A stretch of DNA of 64,000 nt, from contig VTPC01008797.1 in assembly GCA_011009095.1 (NCBI GenBank), positions 1-64,000 of the forward strand, read 5' to 3'. Positions within the stretch are counted from its first letter, which is position 1. The number at the start of each line of letters is the position of its first letter. The notes below the pieces were generated by a model that saw only the letters and a program-made list of their open reading frames with translations, did not search any database and was not told where the DNA came from. This DNA comes from Ignelater luminosus (lineage: Eukaryota > Arthropoda > Insecta > Coleoptera > Elateridae). This document shows positions 48,300 through 59,606 of this stretch, in pieces. The translations under genes and the position numbers were made by a program.

Positions 48300-48500
48300 A
48301 AAATGGGATGATTTTGTTCTATTAAGTGGTCGGCATAGTTCAGTTTGTTGAGATGGTTGTATTTATAACAGCGTACGTGTTCTTTATATCTAATGTTGAA
48401 ATTTCTAAGTGTCTGTCCTATCTACAATAATTACAGTCTAGTTTGTCGGATTTCATTATGTATAAGTCTAAATGGGACTTTGTGTTTGTTGGTTTTGTGT
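48300..48500 (-). pseudogene. GIY-YIG endonuclease trace, Penelope-like
   Basis: In one minus-strand frame, IGQTLRNFNIRYKEHVRCYK and then LNKLNYADHLIEQNHPI can be read (48305-48435). This matches the IGQTGRxFxxRxxEH...SxYAxHLxxxxH pattern of the GIY-YIG domain at the C-terminus of Penelope-like retroelements. A stop lies just before IGQT, and the GIY half is poorly preserved. I found no RT of this type nearby. Confidence 0.5.
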
Positions 48501-48504
48501 ATAT

Positions 48505-50728
48505 AATTGGCAATTTTCTCATATGGTCTATTGCTTAATTCTTATCTCTGGAAATCAATTCGTTAACGGTACATGGTTGAAGGCTTTTATTCTCTTCTAC
48601 GATTAGGTTGGTTACGGCCCATTCACTGCCGGGGCACGTTTCCGATCGACTTTTACTGTTACGCATATTTCAGGTAACAACTCCGTTACCAAACCGTCAT
48701 CTCATCACGTTTTTACTACATTCTCCTAGCATTGCGATGTTGACAACTGAGCAAGGTTCTGAGAACAGGTATGCTCAGCTTAACCCGAAACCACCAGAAA
48801 CTTTCAGTCCGAAAGACCGTCAAGTAGAGCACAGTGCAGAAACCGCCGTCACCAAAGCTAGTTATTACAGAAACTGACTTATGCTGTGCCACTCGACAAC
48901 TTACGGTGTAAGAGGAAGATGTCAATAGCAGGGATAAAGATGGCCTAACTCTAAATAGCTCAACTTTATTAGCGTAGATATACAAATTAAAGAACAAATT
49001 AATCGAAATTATGGAGTAATTCGATCTATCTTCAAAAGATTCGATAGAAACGTTGCCGGTTCAGCGGCTACCACAGAGAAGAAAAACGCTCTTCACAAGG
49101 AGAAAACGCCAGACTAGTGGAGTCAACAACAACCCTATCCGAGAGCGCAACCCTTCCAAATAAATCAACCCATGGATTAACTGTCAGAAAGTTGGAATTA
49201 GTAGACGTTCGCATTCAGGTGCCAACGAGAATCATTTGTTTGCAGAACTAAACCAATTTGTTACATATGTACAAATTAAAGTCTCTGGAGCAATGCGCAC
49301 AGAACCATCGAACAAGAAATGATAAAATTGTACACGAAAGAATTACAAGAAAACGTGAAACTGTCCTAGCTGAATAGGAGCTCATCCGCAAACCTTTGAT
49401 CATAGGAATTTTAGAAAAGAGAACTAGAATTATGTAAAATAAATTGCTTTGATGCACGAATCGCTTCTCTTCCCCCCCCCCCCGTAAAATATTCTCTACA
49501 ACGACACTATCAACCGTTACCAACTGGAAAATGGCTTTGGTCACATCACATCATAAAAACCGTCATGGATCATCGAGCACCTCAGTGAGTTTGGCAAACT
49601 CTCTCAGCCAGTAACATCCACCTCCAGTAGCACCTCAAGAATCTTCAAGATTCTGCAGAATAATAAACCCTCTCAACTCGAGCCTCTGTTTTAAAATTAA
49701 CTTTGTTTTATTTAACAAATATAACAATAATAAACCCAAAAGATAAATCAACAAAATAAAAAGGAAACCAAAAGAACTCCTAAAATAAAATAGTAATTGA
49801 CATTCATCTATAATTCTTTTGTTTATAAATAAAAATCGAGACAGGTGCATGCGTTAAATGTATTCGTTTTTAGCTCTCTGAAGAAGGTTATTTGGTGGTC
49901 GTGTTCGAATTTCTATTTCTTAAGAAAATTAATGGAGGCCCGAGTTTGGCTTCGGCCTTTGGGTTCGTTTAGCTTTTTTAAGAAGGTTAATGGAGAGAGA
50001 AGCTTGAATTTGATCTACCGGAGGTAGCTTGTTGAGTGATGCAGACCAACGCATGTTCGTATTTAGCTTTCTTAAAACGGCCGCAAGCGGCCATACCCGT
50101 CTGTTCTCTAAGGAGGTTAAAAGAAAAGGAAAACTTTAGTGCCTTACCGGAGCTAAGACAGCTGTAGTTCTAATATCATTAGGAAAGCAGAAAATATGAA
50201 TCCTACCAGGGCGCAAAAGTTAAACCGCTGACGCGGCATTGTTGTCAATTCTTCTAAAAAAACCTGAAACTCTGCTAGATAAATTAAATTTGAAATATGG
50301 GGTTTCCAAAACGTATAACATAGACGAAAAAAGTGCAAAGTTATGTTTCATCAATTGGGCATGTGATTCCACCAACCATACTTTACAAGGGACAAGAGGA
50401 GAGGACCTACATTTTCTGACGAATTTTCAAAAGGTTATTATGATGAATACTGAAAATTGTTTGACGTTTTGATTCTCGATGGAACTGTCACTGCAACGTA
50501 GTAACATTATCGTAATCCGAGATTAAACCAAAAAGATACATTAACAGGAAGAGATTATCATATAAGTTTTCTCAAATCAAGATGATATAAACTAAATCAC
50601 AGTTGGCTCATGAGTCATTTGAACGCCCTAAGGCCTATTTATTAAATACATACAAGCGTCCCCAACATAGAAATCCGGTAAGCCCTGCAATTGACGTGTG
50701 TGAGCTCTCATGTCCCACACCGCTGACT
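48505..50728. other. Spacer, weak repeats and unassigned short frames
   Basis: Open frames at 48608-48877, 48716-48997 and 50239-50472 have no family features. A C12 run lies at 49466-49478. Phrases like TTCGTTTAGCTTTTTTAAGAAGG recur in variant form at about 49866, 49968 and 50060, suggesting a degenerate repeat with a period near 95-100 bp. Confidence 0.35.
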
Positions 50729-50733
50729 CCTTA

Positions 50734-52025
50734 CGAGGGTCGTTTGAAAAGTCCGTGCAAAAATAAAAACTACTTAATTGTTTGGGGTAAACCTTTTTTA
50801 TTTTTCAACATAGTCTCCTTTTAGGCTTATACACTTCGTCCAACGCTGCTCTACTTTGTTGATCCCTTCTGAATCATAGGATTTGTCCAAGTCTGAAAAA
50901 TAGCCATTCGTTTCTGCAATCACCTCCTCGTTTGAATAAAATCTTTTTCCCGCCAGATATTTCTTCAAATTGGGGAACAAATAGTAGTCCGAGGGAGCCA
51001 AGTCTGTAGAATAGGGGGGATGTGAAACTAGTTGGAACCCTATTTCCATTAATTTTGCGACCACAACTGCTGAGGCGTGAGCTGGTGCGTTGTCGTGATG
51101 GAAAAGGACTTTTTTGTGGGCCAATCGTGGGCGTTTTTCTTGCAGCTCGGTTTTTAAACGGTCCAATAACGATGAATAATATGCACCTGTAATAGTTTTA
51201 CCCTTTTCCAGATAGTCGATGAGGATTATTCCTTGCGCATCCCAAAAGACAGTCGCCCTAATCTTTCCGGCCGAAGGAACGGTCTTCGCCTTTTTTGGCC
51301 CAGATTCCCCCTTGATAACCCATTTTTTAGATTGTTCTTTGGTCTCAGGAGTGTAGTGATGTATTCATGTTTCATCCACAGTAACGAAACGACGTTTAAA
51401 GTCCTGCCGATTCTTCTGGAACAGCTGCAAACCGTCCTTGTAACACTTCACACGATTTCGTTTTTGGTCAAGCGTGAGCAATCGCGGCACCCATCTTGCG
51501 GATAGCTTTGTCATGTCCAAATGTTGATGCAAAATATTATGTACCCGTTTATTCGAGATGCCTACAGCACTAGCAATCTCACGCACCTTCACTCTTCTGC
51601 CATACATCACCATATCATGGATTTTATCAATGATTTCTGGAGTAGTAACCTCAACAGGGCGTCCAGAACGTTCAGTGTCACTTGTGCCCATATGGCCACT
51701 CCGAAAATTTTGAAACCACTTATAAACTGTTCTAATCGAAGGTGCAGAGTCACCATAATGTTTATCAAGCTTCTCTTTAGTCTCCTGGGGCGTTTTGCCT
51801 TTCATAAAGTAATGTTTAATCAACACACGAAATTCTTTTTCGTCCATTTTTTGAAAATCACTCGACTTCCTCGATTCAAACGAATGCCAAACACAAAGAA
51901 ATAGACCGATCTGGCCGAGACTTGGTGTGTGTTCTTCCAAGAGATGCTACTAACTAAACATAACCTCGATATGCGCCAGTAGTGCCATCTCTCTGACTTT
52001 GCACGGACTTTTCAAACGACCCTCG
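50734..52025 (-). mobile_element. mariner 4, full length (1292 bp), perfect TIRs
   Basis: TA flanks the element at 50732-50733 and 52026-52027. The 28-bp terminal repeats starting CGAGGGTCGTTTGAAAAGTC are identical. One transposase gene lies on the minus strand. Confidence 0.96.
50798..51847 (-). pseudogene. mariner 4 transposase, one nonsense codon
   Basis: This DD34D mariner transposase starts at MDEKEFRVLIKHYF (ATG at 51847) and ends GDYVEK at 50798, exactly 350 codons with the stop. Helix-turn-helix regions (SIRTVYKWFQNF and ISNKRVHNILHQHL), WVPRLL, the first Asp in VTVDET, HHDNAPAH with the second Asp and DLAPSDYYLF with the third are present. The only lesion I see is TGA at 51365-51367, replacing the conserved Trp of the DETWIHHY motif; a single G-to-A change explains it. 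The rest of the frame is open. An upstream in-frame start (51940) also exists, but the family start is the one given. Confidence 0.94.
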
Positions 52026-52027
52026 TA

Positions 52028-53885
52028 GATGCGCAGCGCTCATAAAAATGTGACCTTTCTGGGAAGGTCACCCTGTGAATGGTGGTGGTGGATGGCTCAT
52101 ACGAAGCAAACAGCTCAAAACCAACCGTCGGTTGTTACGTTGAATTGTAGACGAGCTTGTTAGTAGTGGTGACCTAGATCTAGGAGCTTAAGTGAAATCT
52201 ATTCGGGTTTAGGTATGGAGAAGTGTCACCTTTCACCCAAAGACGCTTTCATTGCAGACCTCCAGGACAGTGCGGCTGTAGAGGTGATGGGTGAACAGAT
52301 GGTAGATATGGAGTGACTGACAAAACCAACTGCGCAAAACCAGGTAGTGTCTGTAGCACCGTTTCAAAGATTCATAATATTAAAGCAATGAGTTTAGTGC
52401 CGAAGCACATACAGCCAGCGCAACGTAGCAATGACGGATGTGCTGATAAAAAACCGCATCTTACTTTTCAGAACTACACCATTCTGCACTAAAAGGCAGG
52501 CATGGTGGAGAACGGTGTTGAATAGTTGAGAGAATAGTGCTGGCAGGTGGTGTGCGCCTTTTGTGGCTTGTGTGGTGCCTCATCCCTTGACGATCCATCG
52601 TAGAAACAACCTAGAGAGCGTGGCTAGTTTAGCGGCGGATTATAGCCGGCTTCTCCCGGCAGCGGCAACTGTTGAGGTGTTTGAGGACCTCACAACTCAG
52701 CGAGTCTCTCTAAAACATGGTAGAGAGAGCTTTGGGCAACCAAGCAGACAGTCCCAGTCAGGATAGCGGATTAGTTCAACGGCAGACTCTATCAAACTGG
52801 TGTGGCAGCAATTTGTGTTTTTTATACAACAGGGAATCCTGTGGCCTAATACCTGTTCTATTAAAACTTCGCGCTTTCTCTTGTCAAAGACTATGATGTA
52901 CGATTGTAGTCTATACCTTCTCTATATTCTGTAGCCCGACTGCATTTCGTTCATGACAAATAACCTTACGTTACGCTCTAAGTGCTAGTGCCACTTACAA
53001 TCTTTTTAGTAGACCCAAAAAAATTCTTCTGGCAGAAATTATAACCTACAGCCACAACAAGCTTAATTTTGAAACTAGCATTACTGAATAAATTTGGAGT
53101 CTGATTCTTCAAACATAGAAAATGATCAAATTTACACTACTGTTAGTAATATTTTATGAATTGGAAATGGAATGTGCCGGCAAACTTGTTAAAGCTTGAA
53201 ATAATTCACTGGATTAAGTTCTAGATAAAAAAGAAACAAGTAGACCAGCAAATTCAAGTAACAGAAGATAATAAACAAGAATGATCAAAATAAAATACTA
53301 TAATAAGGAAAAATTCAAAAAAGATGTTAACTGAAGTAGTGTTGGAATAGATGTAGGTTTGTAAGGTTACCAGTACAAACAGCGATGGATTCTATTACTA
53401 TTTCTTCCTGCAAACTAGTAATTTACTGTCAGGATAGACTGCCCGAAGCCCAGAAAATGTACTGTATACACGCTATGCACAAATTGTTTAGTGAATTTTG
53501 GTGCTACGACTGAAGTAAGGCTTTGCGCTAGCTCAAATTGCAGCACGGTTGAAAAGAAATGTGAGAGTGGGGATATGGTGAGTACTTATTATTCGGAACT
53601 GATACCTTTTAACTAAATATTTATAAATAAACGAATTAAATAATAGCAATTAAAAGCAACTTATTACACTATTGAATGTAAGCTACTGGAGAAGTGAAAA
53701 TAACAATATTTGAAACAAGTGTTCCTAAGTAGTAGAGAGTCTAGACTAAAAAAGAACTGGCTAATGCTATGGTAGCATGCAAAAAGAGACAGCATAAGCA
53801 GGTTTGCATGCCACCTATACTGTAGTATCTGCCTTCTTTTATATAATAAACGAGCTAGGTATTAAGACTGTTATCAAATCTGTGT
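52028..53885. other. Spacer; GC-richer 52060-52800 unassigned
   Basis: The first 700 bp are less AT-rich than the surroundings and could be LINE 5' sequence, but no motif supports this. The open frame at 52563-52766 is featureless. The remainder is AT-rich and empty. Confidence 0.4.
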
Positions 53886-53889
53886 CTGC

Positions 53890-55000
53890 CAACCACATAT
53901 CATCGTCATCATCATCATCATTTCCAGCTATGTCATCCATCGTCAGATGTTTGCCTTCCCTAGGCTGTTCTACTTATTTCGATCTTGTACCGTTATCGTC
54001 CAGTTCGAGTCTGCTATACGCTTGATATCGTCGTGCCATCTAGTCTGGGGGGTGTCCGAGGCTTTTTTTATTTGTGCATGGTCTTCACTCTACCAGTTTT
54101 CGAGTCCATCGGTTATCCTGCATTCGTGCTATGTGACCCGCCCAGCTCCATCTCAATCTACAAAGTTGTTCTGCGACATCGGTCACTTTTAATCTTCTTC
54201 GGGTTTCTTCGTTTGTTATCCTGTCTCTTAGACTGATGCCTAGCATTCTTCTTTTCGTGAATCGTTTTGCGACTTTGACTTTATTCAGTATTTCTTTGTT
54301 GAGGACCTATGTTTCCGTACCATATGTGAACACTGAGAGGACACATTGATTGAACACCTTTGCCTTTAAGATGTTGGGTGTTTTATGTAAATATAGCCTT
54401 CAATTTGCCAACGCTATTTTTCTTGGGAGTTCTGATTTTAAGTTGTCTTTGGAAAGAGTGATATAGTATATAAATCAGTTTTTTGTATGGCTATAATATC
54501 GTCGGCAAATTTCAAATGATTTAAATATTCTCTTTCGATCTTTAGGCCTTTTTCTTCCCAATTAAGTTGTCTAAACATGTCTTCGAGGGCGAGCGCGAAC
54601 AGTTTCGGCTTTGCTTTGATAAAGAGCCTTATAGTTAGAATTCTTCTGTTGCTTTTTTTATACCTTCTGTTTGTGTTGTGACTTCGTTATTTGGTTTTGT
54701 CAATTTTATAATATGCGATCTTCCTTCGGCTAATTTCATTTTTGTTCTTTCTCCTTTTTCTAAAGTTTTTTAGATTTGTTTATTTCTATGCTTTCTTATA
54801 TTTTTTATCTTTTTTTCTTATTGTTTTGTTTAGTTCTGTTTTCTATATCTTATTACTGCTTCTTGAGTTGCACCGATTTCCTACGTTTTCGAATTAGGTC
54901 GGTTGTCTCCCTGATCAGTTTCTGGGTATTCTGTTTTTCCCACTTTGCTGAGTTCATAATGTGTTAAGTTAGTTGCGTGTTTAACGAGTCTAGTGGTTGT
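53890..55000 (-). pseudogene. RTE-type LINE, internally deleted, with (ATG)n tail
   Basis: Reading leftward, a basic linker (54700-54990) includes IRKRRKSVQLKKQ and TKMKLAEGRSHIIKL. It jumps at about 54610-54640 to LFALALEDMFRQLNWEEKGL and LNHLKFADDIIAIQ, so the RT finger/palm part is missing while the FADD box remains. The C-terminus reads PQTRWHDDIKRIADSNW (about 54040), a hallmark of RTE-like ORF2 ends. The 3' tail is an ATG/ATGACG microsatellite at about 53900-53922, as RTE elements often have. Several frame breaks and stops occur. Confidence 0.8.
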
Positions 55001-55063
55001 GGTGTTTCGAAATATATACTAGAGAGTTTTTATCTAGTTCTTTTGCAATTATTGTTGCAGTAA

Positions 55064-55088
55064 CACCCACGTTGGGTGCCATTTGTAA
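55064..55088 (-). other. LTR end and tRNA-Lys-type primer-binding site
   Basis: On the minus strand, AGTTACAAA is followed by TGGCACCCAACGTGGGTG (55065-55082). It closely matches the complement of the 3' end of insect tRNA-Lys(CTT), expected as TGGCGCCCAACGTGGGG. An LTR ending ...GTTACA would lie to the right of 55083. I could not find its other end or any gag/pol nearby. Confidence 0.5.
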
Positions 55089-55089
55089 C

Positions 55090-57145
55090 TGATTGGCATC
55101 GAATGTAAATTAGCGAACTAGCTAGAACTATTTATAAAAGATTAATTACAAAATCTAAACAAATATTTCGTTGATCATGGGTTACTTTTATTTTGATACT
55201 GCTGAAATACCGGTTTTATAATTATTTAGAGCAAACCTGTAGACATGAACAGAAGTACCTCTTCGTAATTGTCTTAGATTATGCAGAAAATGGACTGATG
55301 TGGAACTAAGGGAAGAAGACAATAAAACTGGCGTTTTTAATGGAAACCCGATCAAAAGTGAAATAGAAGTACCCATAGGATTCTGTTGACTCAATTGGTA
55401 GAGAAATCTGACAGGTCCTTTCACTGAATCTGAAAACTCAGCAGTTAACAGAAACAAGATTATAAATAAGCCTAGTTAAGATAATTGTAGATTCGTTACG
55501 CAAAAGACTAAAGTTGATTTTTCTTTTGTTTCAGATAATAAAATAAAAAGCAAGAGATACTCTTAGCATAAGATATAAATGCAACGCTTCTAAGCCTTCT
55601 TGTGACCCATCACAGCAGTTTTTGCAATTATATCCCGTTCATATTATTATTTGTTTGCTTTTACGTCCATTTTTTGAAATTCTAGTATATTGTTAGTTTT
55701 ATGCCAGAGGCTTTGTTAATGTACTATGAATAATTTTGTTTCGAACCACTTCTATAAATTTAAGTTGATATTGTTTCTTCAATTCCAGTGTCATTATTTG
55801 TCCCTTCGAGCCGGATTCTTAATCATTTAGCATCTATAATATGCAATAGTAGTCGCTAAGATTTCTTACGTTTTTTTCTGCACTGGGTGCAGCTGAATGC
55901 ACTGGGCCGTCCTGTTTACATATGAAATAGTCAATTTCTGATTCTAATTGAATAAAACTTGATGCTATGTTTCTGGTATTATTATGTATTATGAAACAAT
56001 TCAGTATTTTGTAATTTTCCTCTTTTTGAATGACACGACCAACTTTGGCCTCTGAATGTATGATGATGTTAAATTCATATAAAATGCACTAGACCGTATT
56101 TATTTACATTTAAAACACTTCCATAATAATAATAATAATAATAATAAATCAAAATAGTCATTTCGACAGAGCTTGTACATTTACGAGTAAATACATTAAA
56201 TCCCTATATTATAACTTTATTATTTGCTTTTATTTAACATTCTCGAACCAACATTCTCATTAAATTTCCTGTAATATTATCTACTCGTAACTATAATTGC
56301 CTCAGGCTGTTAAAACACCACTTTGCCGATCTATTTGTTTAACTATACGACGTTAACAAATTCCATGGATAAACTCCCACTATTCGAAAGCCGTTAAGCT
56401 TATCCCTTTAATATTCCTGTTAGTAGTCTCGAAACTTATCCTTAATCTTGGTCAATGTTTACTACGCTTGTGACTTTCGTGAACCTCATCTAATCGGTAC
56501 GGATCTATAGAACATGTCTAACTTTGATTTAATAAATTAAATGGACCGGAAACTAAAAGTAACTTTAGAGAGTTATTGAGTTTGGAAGTTGTTATGTGCT
56601 CTGAGTATGTGATATAACTTATAAGGATACGATATATGAATAGAGCTTCTCATTTATTTCATAATTATTATGAATACGGAATATATTACTATTGCAACTT
56701 GCTTTCAGGTAAACTAGAACTTTATTTATGATAAGGAGGATGATGCATAGCAAACAGCTCTGGCTGGAAGCGATATGTAAATTTGGTTATTGTTTTTTTT
56801 TATTATTGTTTTTGCCAGTTTTATTTGTAGGTTTACATCTTTATGAAGTTAGAAACATATTTATATTCTTATACTTCTAAATTCTTAATTATTTAGAAAT
56901 CTGAATTTAAAACAACAAACAATTTCGATTTGGGGTTGTACGTTATTAAAAAATATTTTAAATATTATTTCAGGTGAATCACTATCTCAAGCGAACCGTA
57001 AACGGAATAAAATGTAAATTTGAATTATTAAAGGTGAACGGCATTTGAATTACACAGGATATTTAAATTGGGCACTGTTAATAAATTCTTTTATGTATGA
57101 TCCGAACATAACTGAAGCAGAAAATTATGTTTCATACACACTTAC
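55090..57145. other. AT-rich spacer with AAT microsatellite
   Basis: A run of about eight AAT units lies at 56125-56150. The open frame at 55188-55457 (minus) is featureless. The left part should include the LTR that goes with the PBS at 55065. Confidence 0.45.
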
Positions 57146-57148
57146 ATA

Positions 57149-58440
57149 CAAGGGTGGTCTGAAAAGTTTCCGACCTAACAAAGATACAAGACATTTTTTC
57201 TGAAATTTTTTTTTATTTTTCAACATAGTCTCCTTGTAACTCTACACACTTCTCCCAGCGACGCTCCCATCTCTGTAACCCGTCCAAATAGTACTCGGCA
57301 TTTTTCTCTGCAAAATAACTGTTCACGAAGGTGATTGCCTCTTCATTTGACGAAAATCTTTGTCCTCCGAGTGCAATTTTTAGATGAGGGAACAAAACAA
57401 AGTCGCTTGGGGCTAGATCTGGTGAGTAAGGCGGATGGTCAAGCAGTTAAAACCGTAATTCGTGGATTTTCGCCATGGCAACCGCTGAGGTGTGAGACGG
57501 TGCGTTGTCTTGGTGAAACAGGATTTTCTTTTTCTGCAAATGTGGCCGTTTTTTCGCAAGTTCTGCCTTCAGCTTGTCAAGTAATGATGCATAGTATGCT
57601 CCTGTAATGGTTTTTCCTTTTTGAAGATAATCGATTAAAATAACTCCATGACTATCCCAAAAAACAGTCGCCATCACTTTCCCAGCTGAAAAAACAGTTT
57701 TTGCTTTTTTTGGAGCCGGTTCCCCCTTTGCAGTCCACCGTTTGGACTGTATTTTTGTTTCGGGCGTATAATGGTGTATCCAAGTTTCATCTACAGTAAT
57801 TAATCGGCGCCAAAACTCGGATTTATTTCGCCTAAACTGCGCCAAAAGAGCGTTGGAAATATTCATTCGAACACGTTTTTGGTCTAACGTGAGCAAACGC
57901 GGCACCCAACGCGCGGACAGCTTTTTCATGCCTAAATGTTGATTTAGTATGTGACAAACACGTTCTTTTGACATGTTCATAACCTCTGCTATCTCTCTCA
58001 CTTTAATTCGACGGTAGTCTAGCACCATTTGGTGAACTTTGGCGATGTTTTCGTCGGTAGTTGCAGTTTTTGGACGTCCCGAACGTTCATCGTCTCCCAA
58101 GCTCTTACGGCCACGTTTAAATTCAGCAGCCCAAAATTTCACTGTGGTAAATGATGGTGCAGAGTCCCCATACACAGAATCCAACTCATTTTTTATTTGC
58201 GAAGGCGTATTGCCTTTCAGAAACAAATATTTAATGACAGCTCGATACTCGATTTTGTCCATTTTCACAAAAAAACTCACATCATCTCACTCAAACGACT
58301 GTTACATAAAAACTGCACGTCCAAAATGGGTGAAACTTTGGTGAGTAACCGTCAACAGATGAACAAGGAAATTCAGTAGCTTTTATTTACGAGTGCTGCC
58401 ATCTTCACGTTGAGGTCGGAAACTTTTCAGACCACCCTCG
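57149..58440 (-). mobile_element. mariner 5, full length (1292 bp)
   Basis: TA flanks the element at 57147-57148 and 58441-58442. The 28-bp TIRs (CRAGGGTGGTCTGAAAAGTT outer end) differ only at their second base. One transposase gene lies on the minus strand. Confidence 0.96.
57213..58262 (-). pseudogene. mariner 5 transposase, one nonsense codon
   Basis: This DD34D transposase starts MDKIEYRAVIKYLF at 58262 (an upstream in-frame start at 58280 also exists) and stops after GDYVEK at 57213, exactly 350 codons with the stop. Visible are helix-turn-helix segments (SFTTVKFWAAEF and MSKERVCHILNQHL), WVPRLL, ITVDETWIHHYTPE, HQDNAPSH and SPDLAPSDFVLF, the last two Asp residues 34 apart. A TAA at 57447-57449 breaks the frame 20 codons after the second Asp, where related copies have Glu. 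No other lesion is seen. It is inactive as read, but one base from open. Confidence 0.94.
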
Positions 58441-58442
58441 TA

Positions 58443-58850
58443 AGGTGCTGCCTATAACGAAAAACCTATTTGAAGTGCGCTTCTTTCATAGTTATTTGTT
58501 AATAGTATAACCATCTTCGTCGTAACCCTAGAGACTTTTAGAAAATGTAGATAATATCCTGTAGACAGCAAACACAACGATTAAATGTTAGTAATATCAA
58601 GAAAGGTACTGTAAGATAAAGATGACGGCAAGATAACCTTTGAATGTATGTCATTTTATCAACTGCTCTTCTCGGATTTCTGTAGAATCTAAAGAATCAT
58701 GAAAATCAGAAAATGATAATTAATTTTCTCTTTAGCTTCATGGGTGCTCTTTCCAGAATGTTAAGATTTTGTCTTAATTTCTGGTTTTTACAGAATCTTA
58801 TAAGCAGCGCGTGATATTTAATGATATTTGTCTTTAAATATCAAAAATTA
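58443..58850. other. Short AT-rich spacer
   Basis: Nothing recognised. Confidence 0.5.
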
Positions 58851-59606
58851 AATTTGAGGTTTGGGTTGGGCTAGTTGCTTGTAAATGTTTTTTAATGGCG
58901 AAAGCCAAGGTTTATTTAGGATTTCTTTCTGACCCGTTATCAGATCTGAAAACTGTTTTTGTTTTATTTGTTTAATTTTGGGCTACACCAAAAAACTCTT
59001 TCAATTTTTCAGCAGTTTTACTTTTGTGCTTCAAAAAACAGACAATTCTAAGCCTACCGTAGTGATCCTTCAAAAGCAGAAAGTATTTTAAGCGTCCAAC
59101 ACTTAGGACTTTCATAGGCCCACGAAGGTCTGCACTTACTGTGTGACAGAATTCATTGACCTCTGTTGCACTAGTTTTGAACGGTAGCCTACATCGGTTT
59201 CTTTGCAAGCAATATTAGCAAAATGCATTTTTATCATCTTTAAATTCAATATTTAATGATTTTAATAAGGATCTTACGTGTTGGGAATTCTAATGGGCAA
59301 GACGCTCATGCCAATCTTGAATAAATTGAATTCCACTTGCAAAACCAGTTAATAGATAATTTTCTTCGCAATTTTCACGAGGGTCTACTTTCATATTTAC
59401 GACAAAAAGATTTTTGTACTTAGTTGCCGCAACGTAAGACTTTTTTTTAGATAAATGATATCTTCCTCACCTTGTACTGAATATCCTTTTTCTATACACA
59501 CACCAACTGAAAACATAGTTGTAGTTGAGGCACATACAAAGCATTTTTGAGCACATTTTCAATTATTTCACCTTTGACAGTCACAGTCATCTGTATATCA
59601 CCTATA

